From NCBI GenBank assembly GCA_021736745.1, contig JAIPFG010000041.1, forward strand, positions 1 to 14,985: DNA of 14,985 nt, given 5' to 3'. This stretch comes from Pseudomonadales bacterium (GTDB taxonomy: Bacteria; Pseudomonadota; Gammaproteobacteria; Pseudomonadales; IMCC2047). Under the pieces are notes generated by a model. It worked only from the letters and a program-made list of their open reading frames with translations, ran no database searches and was not told where the DNA came from. Each line of letters begins with the position of its first letter. The stretch's first letter is position 1. Shown here in pieces: positions 1 through 6,292 of the stretch. The translations under genes and the position numbers were made by a program.

Positions 1-204
1 CTTGATGCATTCGTTAATATGCCTGCGGTTGCACTCGCCAACGATGTATGTTTTTCCGAGTTGTGCGAGTTTTAAAGCGACGACATTAGACGTAGATACG
101 TATATAGATTCGTATTCTTTCCAACTTTCAGTTATTTTGAGCAGTTGTGTAAGGTGCCCGCCTGCAGATGCGGCGAGACATATTTTTTTATTTTTTTCAC
201 ACAT
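1..204 (-). CDS. Alg14/PssD-like glycosyltransferase subunit, N-terminal 68 codons (partial)
   Basis: The minus strand is open from an ATG at 204-202 to the window edge, giving 68 codons with no stop. The product begins MCEKNKKICLAASAGGHLTQ. The hydrophobic strand followed by A-S-x-G-G-H-L-x-Q is the hallmark N-terminus of the Alg14/PssD/CpsF family, membrane-anchored partners that recruit an Alg13/PssE-type catalytic subunit to add a sugar to a lipid-linked intermediate at the cytoplasmic face of the membrane. A strong ribosome binding site (AAGGGAGG) lies 6 nt upstream and selects this ATG; the ATG 4 bp further upstream (208-206) opens a frame that stops after three codons. It follows the family 2 glycosyltransferase gene by 68 bp on the same strand, so co-transcription is likely. 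The catalytic partner gene would be expected just outside the window. Family assignment is from the N-terminal motif only. Confidence 0.82.
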   Translation of the reverse strand, partial: MCEKNKKICLAASAGGHLTQLLKITESWKEYESIYVSTSNVVALKLAQLGKTYIVGECNRRHINECIK

Positions 205-210
205 CCATAT

Positions 211-218
211 CCTCCCTT
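211..218 (-). promoter_or_regulatory. Ribosome binding site of the Alg14/PssD-like gene
   Basis: On the minus strand this reads AAGGGAGG, 6 nt before the ATG at 204. It decides the start codon, since the nearer-upstream ATG (208-206) leads to an immediate TGA. Confidence 0.75.
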
Positions 219-272
219 ACTTCGTGTGCGGTCTTTGCTGTAGATTTTAAAATCATATCCAAACGCGCACCC

Positions 273-1223
273 TTAAGGCTCAATGCCGAATAGCAGGTAT
301 TTAACGGCTGCTAATGATTTCATGTTATTTCGAATCTGATGATGGGTCTGGGCTGCGATCAGTTTCTTGAACATAATCAGTGAAGACCAGTAAAGCGACC
401 TGCCGGCAAAACCTAGTGCAAGCAGGATCCTGGCAATGAATGTTTTTATCTGACCCTTGTGTTTTTTGTAATAGATAAGACAGCTTTTCTGTTGTTGAAC
501 AAACATTTTCATGGCAGCTTTGGAACTGCTTTGTCCTCCGCCGCCTACATGCATGATAATTGCTTCGGGATTGAAAAGTGCCTTCCACCCTGCTTTCGCG
601 AATCGATAGCACCAATCGGTTTCTTCGTAATAAAAGAAAAATGAATCATCCATCATACCAACTTCATCTATTGCCTTTTTTCTGACGAACATGTACATTC
701 CCGTTACAACATCGACCCTGCGGAAGGTGTCACGCGGCCACCACCGCATCCTTTCACGACCAAACAGGCGGCTCATTTTGAAAGCCTGTTCAAGGCCGGT
801 CACGCTAAAGAACAAATTGAGAAGAGTCGGAAAAGCAAAACAGGTCATATCGACATTGTCGGGTGAATTCATCACACGACAGCCAAATACCGCCGCATCC
901 GGATTGTCGTCGGCATAAATAACGTTTTTCTCGATTGCACCTTCGTACAGGATTGTGTCGCTATTTAACAGCAGTACGTATCTTCCCTGTGAAATTTCAA
1001 TGCCCTGGTTATTTGCCGCTGCAAATCCGAGATTTTTGCCATTAACGATCAGCTTTACATCTGGAAATTTTTCAGCGAGCATCTCTACCGAATCGTCTGA
1101 GGAATTATTATCGACTACGATTATTTCGTATGTGATATTTTTTGTGGTATCCTTTATCGATTTGAGGCAATCGTACAACAGTTGGCGAGTATTCCAATTT
1201 ACTATGATTACTGAAACATCCAT
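273..1223 (-). CDS. Family 2 glycosyltransferase (rhamnosyltransferase-like)
   Basis: This 316-residue protein is a GT-A fold, inverting family 2 glycosyltransferase, probably acting at the cytoplasmic face of the inner membrane on a lipid-linked polysaccharide intermediate. The N-terminus VSVIIVNWN (residues 3-11) and VDNNSSDDS (37-45) form the nucleotide-sugar binding half. LLLNSD (84-89) supplies the metal-binding D-x-D equivalent. VVTGMYMFVRK (172-182) followed by YYEETDWCYR (198-207) is the acceptor-side and catalytic-base region typical of the WbbL/RfbF-type rhamnosyltransferase subgroup. HVGGGGQS (225-232) also fits this subgroup. The length is normal for the family. An AAGGAG ribosome binding site lies 9 nt before the ATG. 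It sits between the EpsI-family gene (149 bp upstream) and the Alg14-like gene. The donor sugar cannot be read from sequence; rhamnose is only a family-based guess. Confidence 0.9.
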   Translation of the reverse strand: MDVSVIIVNWNTRQLLYDCLKSIKDTTKNITYEIIVVDNNSSDDSVEMLAEKFPDVKLIVNGKNLGFAAANNQGIEISQGRYVLLLNSDTILYEGAIEKNVIYADDNPDAAVFGCRVMNSPDNVDMTCFAFPTLLNLFFSVTGLEQAFKMSRLFGRERMRWWPRDTFRRVDVVTGMYMFVRKKAIDEVGMMDDSFFFYYEETDWCYRFAKAGWKALFNPEAIIMHVGGGGQSSSKAAMKMFVQQQKSCLIYYKKHKGQIKTFIARILLALGFAGRSLYWSSLIMFKKLIAAQTHHQIRNNMKSLAAVKYLLFGIEP

Positions 1224-1259
1224 AATATTATACTCCTTATATTTGCGCCCAGCAGATGG

Positions 1260-1279
1260 ACTCCGTCCCCGTCGGTTAC
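1260..1279 (-). promoter_or_regulatory. Copy 1 of a three-copy 20-bp leader motif
   Basis: On the minus strand this reads GTAACCGACGGGGACGGAGT. It lies 36 nt before the start codon of the family 2 glycosyltransferase at 1223 and in the same orientation as that gene. It differs from copy 2 (5850-5869) at one position and from copy 3 (6586-6605) at two. AAAATGAG lies a short way upstream both here and at copy 2. Function unknown. Confidence 0.6.
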
Positions 1280-1324
1280 ATCGAGGAAATTAAAACCCCC
1301 TGCTCATTTTCTCATCTTTGAGCC

Positions 1325-1359
1325 AGGCCCAATCGGGCCTTTAGTGCCGGCCATGGCAC
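1325..1359 (-). other. Two adjacent hairpins in the epsI-glycosyltransferase spacer
   Basis: Two perfect inverted repeats sit back to back: AGGCCC/GGGCCT with a 4-nt loop (1325-1340) and GTGCC/GGCAC with a 6-nt loop (1344-1359). In the minus-strand transcript they follow the EpsI-family stop codon by about 13 nt. No long U-tract follows on the minus strand, so a classical intrinsic terminator is not clear. They may stabilise the upstream transcript end or partly attenuate read-through into the glycosyltransferase gene. Confidence 0.5.
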
Positions 1360-1372
1360 AAAATCTTTTTTA

Positions 1373-2026
1373 CTACTGAGCCGCGTTAGTATCCGGAAAA
1401 AGTTTCGATATCAGATCGCCAAACTCTGAAGCGGCGGAAATAACAGAATTTGTCATCGAAGAACTGATCTGAACCTGCGTTACATATTTATGAGCTTTCC
1501 CGGAATAATTTACCATTCTGAATTTAAGGCCGTCAAAAGCGTCTTCATTTGTGGTGAAATGACCGTCCAGAATGTAATAATTTAAAACTACAACATTGCC
1601 TGATCCGGGATAAGGCTTATGGAATCTGTGCACAAGGCATGACAGGCTGCGACCGGAAACCAGGGGAATCTCCTGTTTGGTGGAAGTGTCATGCACCCAG
1701 CCGCTTCCAGGATAGCAGACCTCGGGCCTGTGCCCCCGCATTGTCGAGGGCCTCGCCGAAAAAGCTATATACAAATTAACTGACTGGCCCGTTACACTGT
1801 TTTGATACTTACGCATGAGATAGTCGTCATTGTTGGCGACTTTTAATATTGTTTCAGAAATCGGGACGTCTGTGCCGGTCCAGTTACCAACTCTAACCGG
1901 AAACTCTTTTAGAGGAGTTTTAAGATTAATCGGCAGATCGGATATTGCGCTGAAGTGAGCTGCCGCCTGTCTGTATGCCGTTCCTGCGGCGATAAGAAGT
2001 ACCATAGCAAGCAATGACACAGCCAT
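1373..2026 (-). CDS. epsI: EpsI-family exosortase-associated protein
   Basis: This 217-residue protein belongs to the EpsI/DUF3485 family, which accompanies exosortases (XrtA-type and relatives) in exopolysaccharide loci and is also found fused to them. Visible features are one N-terminal membrane segment (residues about 2-16), VGNWTG (46-51), and the signature HRPEVCYPGSGW (99-110) with the conserved cysteine at 104. The rest is predicted to lie outside the inner membrane. The ATG at 2026 has no convincing ribosome binding site. A better-looking N-terminus appears if one G is removed from a run of six G (2076-2081): an upstream ATG at 2087 would then read in frame through about 20 polar residues into this protein. 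As sequenced, that upstream ATG ends after seven codons. No exosortase gene lies in the window. The family call is firm; the start is uncertain. Confidence 0.85.
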   Translation of the reverse strand: MAVSLLAMVLLIAAGTAYRQAAAHFSAISDLPINLKTPLKEFPVRVGNWTGTDVPISETILKVANNDDYLMRKYQNSVTGQSVNLYIAFSARPSTMRGHRPEVCYPGSGWVHDTSTKQEIPLVSGRSLSCLVHRFHKPYPGSGNVVVLNYYILDGHFTTNEDAFDGLKFRMVNYSGKAHKYVTQVQISSSMTNSVISAASEFGDLISKLFPDTNAAQ

Positions 2027-2075
2027 CGACTTATAATCAGAATTATGCTTTTCCCCTGAAACGTTAACGGTACTG

Positions 2076-2081
2076 CCCCCC
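2076..2081 (-). other. G6 homopolymer at a frame-disrupted upstream start
   Basis: On the minus strand an ATG at 2087 is followed by ACT and six G. In the sequence as given this frame ends after seven codons. Deleting one G would fuse it in frame to the EpsI-family coding sequence, giving about 20 extra polar residues before the membrane segment. This could be a sequencing error, a phase-variable slip site, or chance. Confidence 0.4.
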
Positions 2082-2154
2082 AGTCATGTTATTGATAGAA
2101 TAAACCTTCCGGTGCGTCTACAATCATTCCGGAATCGGTTTAGACTTTAACCAC

Positions 2155-2204
2155 ATCTATCAAAGTATTTTCGTTTTTATCAAGTATGGTTTTACTGCCC
2201 CCAA
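2155..2204 (-). repeat. Second shared leader block, copy A
   Basis: On the minus strand this starts TTGGGGGCAGTAAAACCATA and ends AATACTTTGATAGAT. It aligns with 6433-6485 (plus), sharing TTGGGGG, TAAAA, CATACTT and AATACT-TGA-AGAT with a few small gaps. It lies 79 nt downstream of the 57-bp element, against 83 nt in the other copy. The conserved order and spacing argue that the two leaders share an origin or function. Confidence 0.5.
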
Positions 2205-2283
2205 TAATTTCGGTCAAAACAATCTCAAAAACCCGATAATACTAAATAGTTTTCGTGTCAGGGTAATGATTTTCCGACCAGAT

Positions 2284-2340
2284 TTCTTTTCGGAGGTTTA
2301 GGCATGCGTATTTAGAATAAAGTTTTAACTTTTTAATAAT
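2284..2340 (-). promoter_or_regulatory. 57-bp shared upstream element, copy A
   Basis: On the minus strand it begins ATTATTAAAAAGTTA and ends TAAACCTCCGAAAAGAA. It aligns without gaps to 6293-6349 on the plus strand, with 47 of 57 positions identical by eye. The two ends are conserved and the centre differs. It points toward the EpsI-family gene, as copy B points toward the family 4 glycosyltransferase. The AT-rich first half could contain a promoter, but I cannot assign -35 and -10 boxes with confidence. Confidence 0.55.
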
Positions 2341-2387
2341 GACAAGAAATTCGTCATAAAACCAGTTACATTATAAGTTAACATTAG

Positions 2388-2978
2388 CTACTTTGATTCA
2401 GATTGGATACGATCTTGTGAGCGAAAATACTTTAAGGGCCTTGCAGGATTGCCCATCATTACAGAATTTGGCTCAACATTACGAGATACCAATGCTCCGG
2501 CACCTACGATGGAGTGTTCCCCAATTGTAACACCATGCGTAATAATTGAACCTGTGCATGTTACTACACCCTTCTTTAAGCAAACCGGTCCAGTTACATT
2601 GGGATAGCCATTATTTCTTAATTCTGATTCCCCAACATTCATATGTGTGATTATTGATACATTGATACCAATAATTGAAGTATCTTCAAGAACCACTTTC
2701 TCTGTTAAATCTATAAAACCGCCTCGAAGAATGCGACAATCTTTTCCAACAATCAGATTACTATAATCCTTAACCGCGGCATGTACGGAAATATTATGGT
2801 ATACGATAGTGCCTTCCCCAATTGAAGCACCAAATTTTACCAATACAAAATCTGGGATTTTGGTTTTCAATAACTCACGATTTATACCTTCAATGCCATA
2901 CCTGTAATACACATAATCCAGATAAACCCCATATATTATCCTTGAGATTTTTCTTGCAATTGTTCTTAGAAATTCCAT
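2388..2978 (-). CDS. Left-handed beta-helix (hexapeptide repeat) acyltransferase
   Basis: This 196-residue protein is a hexapeptide-repeat acyltransferase of the CysE/LacA/WcaF kind. From residue about 49 it shows the repeating hydrophobic-G-x-x-x-x pattern (IGEGTIVYHNISV, IVGKDCRI, VVLEDTSIIGINVSIITH). It ends with the typical C-terminal coils TIGEHSIVGAGALVSRNV (151-168) and the closing MGNPARPLKYF (175-185). H112 and H148 are candidate catalytic histidines. The enzyme would transfer an acetyl or similar group from acyl-CoA to a sugar in the cytoplasm. It starts 29 nt after the aminotransferase gene with an AGGAAGG ribosome binding site about 9 nt before the ATG. Pairing with a sugar aminotransferase recalls the VioA/VioB logic, in which the amino group made by one enzyme is acetylated by the next. 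O-acetylation of a sugar is the alternative. Confidence 0.88.
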   Translation of the reverse strand: MEFLRTIARKISRIIYGVYLDYVYYRYGIEGINRELLKTKIPDFVLVKFGASIGEGTIVYHNISVHAAVKDYSNLIVGKDCRILRGGFIDLTEKVVLEDTSIIGINVSIITHMNVGESELRNNGYPNVTGPVCLKKGVVTCTGSIITHGVTIGEHSIVGAGALVSRNVEPNSVMMGNPARPLKYFRSQDRIQSESK

Positions 2979-3007
2979 CTCATAAATCCTTCCTGGTCAA
3001 GAAACAA

Positions 3008-4186
3008 TTATGCCATTCTTAAACCGGAATGCTCGCCCACTAAAACCGCCTCAACGGAAGTTGTAATCTTGTTGATCTGCTCATCTGTTAATTTTGCAGA
3101 AATCGGCAAACTCACCGTTTGTCTGCCAATCTGCATGGCATGGGGGAAATCTTCGGGTTTCCAGTTAAATGTCTTCTGGTAATAAGGATGCTCCGGCAGG
3201 CTCAAATAATGCACGCCGCAGCCGATTCCATCACGCGTCATTTCATCAAGGAATTCATCACGAGATATTCCGCAACGCTCCGGATCGACCATAATTGTGT
3301 AAAGATGAAAAGCGTGACGCGTATCCTGTTCGGGATCGGCAGGCAGAGTGACCGGCAAATGCTTAAAAGCTTCGTTATAACGCTGCCAAAGCTGGCGGCG
3401 TTTCTGCCAGTAAGCATCGATTCGCTTTAGTTGATGAATACCAATAGCCGCCTGAATATCCATCATGTTATATTTAAACCCGCATTCGGTCACATAATAG
3501 TGCTTATACCCTTCATCACCGAACCGCTTCCAGGCATCTTTGCTCATACCGTGCAAGGCCAGCATTTTTATCCTGTCAAGCTCTTCTTCGTTTCTGGCCA
3601 AAACCATTCCGCCTTCGCCAGTGACAATATTTTTTGTCACATAAAAACTAAAACATCCATAATTACCAAATGTTCCCGCCTTTTTGCCGTGATACTCGGT
3701 TTCAATTGCATGGGCACAATCTTCTATGACAATAAGATCATGCTTTTTTGCGATTTCATCCAGTCGATCCATATTGCAGGGACGACCGGCAAAATGAACC
3801 GGCAAAATCGCTCCTGTGCGAGACGTAATTTTCGCCTCGACCTGTTCAGGATCAATATTCATAGTCACCGGGTCAACATCGGCCAGTACCGGCGTAAGCC
3901 CGGCATGAATAATGGCGTTGACTGTCGCACAAAATGTCATTGGTGTGGTTATCACCTCACTACCCGGCTCCAGGTCCGCGGCAATCAAACATAAATGCAG
4001 TGCCGCCGTACAAGAATTAACCGCAGCAGCAAAAGACGCATCTTTATAGGCTTTAAAATCATCCTTAAATCTGTCTACTTTAGGGCCGGTCCCAAGCCAT
4101 CCGGACCGCATACTTGCTACAACTTCCTGAATTTCCTCTTCTTCAATTAAAGGGGAACCGAAAACAATAAAATCTTCCTGAGACAT
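3008..4186 (-). CDS. DegT/DnrJ/EryC1/StrS-family sugar aminotransferase
   Basis: This 392-residue pyridoxal-phosphate enzyme is predicted to transfer an amino group, usually from glutamate, onto a nucleotide-linked keto-sugar. Visible family marks are SGWLGTGPKVDRF (28-40), the NSCTAALHL segment (57-65), TTPMTFCATVNAI (80-92), the cofactor-nitrogen aspartate in VIEDCAHA (D156), and SFYVTKNIVTGEGG, whose K185 is the Schiff-base lysine. The length is typical. The frame extends upstream to 4273, but that stretch overlaps the flippase gene. GGAGG 5 nt before the ATG at 4186 fixes the start. This leaves 14 bp between the flippase stop and this start, so the two are probably co-transcribed. The sugar (C3 or C4 amino) cannot be told from sequence, and no dehydratase supplying the keto-sugar lies in the window. 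Confidence 0.93.
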   Translation of the reverse strand: MSQEDFIVFGSPLIEEEEIQEVVASMRSGWLGTGPKVDRFKDDFKAYKDASFAAAVNSCTAALHLCLIAADLEPGSEVITTPMTFCATVNAIIHAGLTPVLADVDPVTMNIDPEQVEAKITSRTGAILPVHFAGRPCNMDRLDEIAKKHDLIVIEDCAHAIETEYHGKKAGTFGNYGCFSFYVTKNIVTGEGGMVLARNEEELDRIKMLALHGMSKDAWKRFGDEGYKHYYVTECGFKYNMMDIQAAIGIHQLKRIDAYWQKRRQLWQRYNEAFKHLPVTLPADPEQDTRHAFHLYTIMVDPERCGISRDEFLDEMTRDGIGCGVHYLSLPEHPYYQKTFNWKPEDFPHAMQIGRQTVSLPISAKLTDEQINKITTSVEAVLVGEHSGLRMA

Positions 4187-4191
4187 AAAGA

Positions 4192-4196
4192 CCTCC
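4192..4196 (-). promoter_or_regulatory. Ribosome binding site of the aminotransferase gene
   Basis: On the minus strand this reads GGAGG, 5 nt before the ATG at 4186. It lies between the flippase stop and that ATG and rules out the longer upstream start that would overlap the flippase gene by 73 bp. Confidence 0.75.
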
Positions 4197-4200
4197 AAAT

Positions 4201-5835
4201 TCAACTCTTTTTCTTCATCAAAAATAATTGATAGATACCTGTGAAATCGGCACGAACCTGCCTGCTCAAGCAAAATGCCAGCATACCTGTCAAAACGGCT
4301 ATACCAATTGATATTATAATATTCAGCATCTCCTCTTGATGAAGATTATACTTCATTAATTCAATCAGAAAATACAACACGACACTCAATAACACCGGGG
4401 GAACTAATATTTGTATGACTTTGCCGAACTTAACAGGTGTTTTGGCATAAGTATAAATCAAATTAGGAACAAACAGGATGTAACAACTAATAGCATAAGC
4501 CGTAGCAACACCTTTAATTCCAAATTTTATACCAATTACAAAAGCCAGCACCGTCATTATTGAGCTGAAAACACCCCACCTGAACATCCGGTTAGTTAAC
4601 CCCATGCTAATAAATACCGGTCCGGTTGTCGCGCTTACCGGCTGGAGAAATGCTGCAAATGCCAATATTTTAAAAACGGGACTTGTCATTCGCCACTGCT
4701 CTCCAAGCATAAGCAAAATTACGTCATCGGAGAGTACCGCCATAAATGCAATGAGAGGCATGGTAATATATGCTATGATTTTAATCATTTTATAGTAATA
4801 CCGTTGATACCCTTCCGGGTCCTCCTGTAATCTGCTTAGAGCAGGCACGGCAACATTTGAGACAGGATAAGTGATCTGGCGTAAAGGGAGCATGAGCAAC
4901 TGATACGCTTTATCGTATAATCCCAACAACTGGGTTCCCAGAAATTTCCCTATCAGCAAATTATCAGCGTTTCGTGAAAAATAATTCATAAAATTAAAAC
5001 CGGTCAGATTGCCCCCAAAAAGCATCATTGACCTGGCCCCTACTCCTAATCGAAACCAAGCCGGCCGCCAGGGACATATCCACCAGATGGCAATAAACGA
5101 CCACAATGGAATCACAAGTTGCATAAGAACTAATGACCAGTATCTCATCCCTTGCCAGGCAGCGATCATAGCAACTATACCACTAATGACCACACCGGTT
5201 ATTTGAATAACCGATAACGCTCCAAATCGCATCTGACGTATGAGGAGCGCCGAATGCTGAATACTCAATCCGCTCAAAGGGAACATACCTGCAAGTGCGA
5301 TCGTAACGAACAAGAGCCTGGGATCTTTATAAAACCAGGCCACCAGCGGAGCAAGGGCCGCCAGAACAATCCCGATCAGAACGCTTAAACCAAGGTTAAT
5401 CCAGAAAAGCGTGCTAACCTGCTCATGGGTAATCTCTGAACGCTGAACCGTAGCCATAGAAAGCCCCATATCCTTGAACATCATAGCAAAATTTGTCACG
5501 ACCGCTACCATGGCTATCAGTCCGTAATCGTCAGGCGTAAGTATTCTGGCCAAAACCATAGTCAAGCCAAGCCGAACAACACAACTTGAAATCTGTCCGC
5601 CCATAACAAACGTACCGCCACGCACAGACTTACCTTTAAGGTCTGCTTTCAAGTGGGTAGTATCAAAAAATTGTTTATATTTTTCAGATTTGTTTGACAA
5701 TACAATACACTGCTTTCGTTTTTTTAAATCAGACTTTGGTTGAGAAGTTTTTTGAAAAAACTCAGCCAAGAATTTCGCGGAATCAATAAAAAACTGGCGG
5801 AACCACCCAAATATGTGAAATACCGGACAAAACAT
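4201..5835 (-). CDS. MOP-superfamily polysaccharide flippase (Wzx/WzxC-like)
   Basis: This is a polytopic membrane protein of up to 544 residues in the polysaccharide transporter branch of the MOP superfamily. It is predicted to flip a lipid-linked repeat unit to the periplasmic face of the inner membrane. The family core starts near LKGKSVRGGTFVMGGQ. It continues with RLGLTMVLARILTPDDYGLIAM, which holds the conserved R-x-L-x-P-x-D-Y-G-x motif of WzxC/TuaB-like members, then about 12 hydrophobic segments. The first roughly 65 residues are unusual for the family, being polar and rich in Phe and Lys. The ATG at 5835 lacks a good ribosome binding site and sits in the loop of an inverted repeat. 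No other ATG lies before the first membrane segment, so the true start may be a TTG (for example at residue 46) or the extension is real. It heads the three-gene aminotransferase/acyltransferase cluster. Confidence 0.9.
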   Translation of the reverse strand: MFCPVFHIFGWFRQFFIDSAKFLAEFFQKTSQPKSDLKKRKQCIVLSNKSEKYKQFFDTTHLKADLKGKSVRGGTFVMGGQISSCVVRLGLTMVLARILTPDDYGLIAMVAVVTNFAMMFKDMGLSMATVQRSEITHEQVSTLFWINLGLSVLIGIVLAALAPLVAWFYKDPRLLFVTIALAGMFPLSGLSIQHSALLIRQMRFGALSVIQITGVVISGIVAMIAAWQGMRYWSLVLMQLVIPLWSFIAIWWICPWRPAWFRLGVGARSMMLFGGNLTGFNFMNYFSRNADNLLIGKFLGTQLLGLYDKAYQLLMLPLRQITYPVSNVAVPALSRLQEDPEGYQRYYYKMIKIIAYITMPLIAFMAVLSDDVILLMLGEQWRMTSPVFKILAFAAFLQPVSATTGPVFISMGLTNRMFRWGVFSSIMTVLAFVIGIKFGIKGVATAYAISCYILFVPNLIYTYAKTPVKFGKVIQILVPPVLLSVVLYFLIELMKYNLHQEEMLNIIISIGIAVLTGMLAFCLSRQVRADFTGIYQLFLMKKKS

Positions 5836-5845
5836 TAACGTCCGG
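5823..5845 (-). promoter_or_regulatory. Inverted repeat enclosing the flippase start codon
   Basis: CCGGAC (5823-5828) and GTCCGG (5840-5845) form a possible 6-bp stem with an 11-nt loop that holds the ATG at 5835-5833. A hairpin here could affect translation initiation. The stem is short and this may be chance. Confidence 0.3.
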
Positions 5846-5849
5846 CCGT

Positions 5850-5869
5850 ACTCCGTACCCGTCGGTTAC
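5850..5869 (-). promoter_or_regulatory. Copy 2 of the three-copy 20-bp leader motif
   Basis: On the minus strand this reads GTAACCGACGGGTACGGAGT, 19 of 20 identical to copy 1. It ends 14 nt before the ATG of the flippase at 5835 and has that gene's orientation. AAAATGAG lies 3 nt upstream of the motif; the same octamer precedes copy 1. Confidence 0.6.
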
Positions 5870-6222
5870 CACTCATTTTAAATTACCGATTACTTAACAT
5901 TTTTTAATTTAAAAGCCTGGTCACCATACTTCGGGATTAACCCTTGATGGATAAACCAGATGTCCCATGACAAATTCAGATACTTCTAAATGCATCCGGG
6001 ACGACTAAATATGCGGGGTTTGATCGAATGTCGAACTTGCAAAATTTCCACTAGCAAGGCCGAATTGATTTATGAAACTTCTGAAAATGCCAATTTAATT
6101 TTCAATCTCAAAACCGGCTTCATGGCATTCATGATTTATCCCCCGTGTTATTTTCAATTAACTAGTCGGTAATAAATAGTCATTGCTAAATTAAATAATC
6201 GGAAATCCTGAGATTATTATTA

Positions 6223-6237
6223 AGCGACAGTGTCGCT
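6223..6237. promoter_or_regulatory. 15-bp palindrome, possible operator
   Basis: AGCGACA-G-TGTCGCT is a perfect 7-bp-arm palindrome around one central base. It lies 55 bp upstream of the 57-bp element copy B, inside the divergent intergenic region. Its GC-rich arms stand out from the AT-rich surroundings. A dimeric regulator site is possible; there is no run of T on either side to suggest a terminator. Confidence 0.4.
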
Positions 6238-6292
6238 CAATATAAAGAGTAATACTTTTGGCAATGCGGGAAACGGTGATGTCTGGCGGTTG

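Larger units (their letters stand above)
2027..2387 (-). other. Leader and intergenic region upstream of the EpsI-family gene
   Basis: This AT-rich 361-bp region contains no convincing gene. In minus-strand order it holds the 57-bp element shared with the other leader (2340-2284), a 79-nt spacer, the second shared block (2204-2155), a perfect ATTCCGGAAT palindrome (2126-2135), and the short frame-disrupted start at 2087. The upstream acyltransferase gene ends at 2388, so a new promoter here is plausible. No GC-rich terminator is visible after that gene. Confidence 0.6.

Noticed and set aside
2..250. Plus-strand open frame of 82 codons
   Set aside because: It overlaps the minus-strand Alg14/PssD-like reading frame, which has a strong ribosome binding site and a recognisable motif. 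The plus product has no family features.
1325..1340. Intrinsic terminator after the EpsI-family gene
   Set aside because: The hairpin is good, but no U-tract follows on the minus strand. It is listed as a hairpin only.
2140..2241. Minus-strand stretch of about 33 sense codons reading VFEIVLTEIIGG... in the EpsI leader
   Set aside because: It looks protein-like but has no start codon, and the homologous block in the other leader does not keep the frame.
3008..4273. Longer aminotransferase start at 4273
   Set aside because: It would overlap the flippase gene by 73 bp and add 29 non-family residues. The ATG at 4186 has GGAGG at ideal spacing and starts at the usual family position.
6070..6132. 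Minus-strand 20-codon peptide (MNAMKPVLRL...) with GGGGG upstream, possible leader peptide
   Set aside because: It is too short to judge, shows no attenuator-like codon run, and is followed by no clear terminator.
5990..6172. Plus-strand 60-codon open frame in the divergent intergenic region
   Set aside because: It has no ribosome binding site, domain or family signal, and stop-poor frames of this length are expected by chance. A BLASTN of 5870-6180 against related genomes would show whether the stretch is a dispersed repeat.
6255..6275. Sigma-54-type promoter suggested by TTGGCA...GCGGG
   Set aside because: The -12 GC element and exact -24/-12 spacing are missing.
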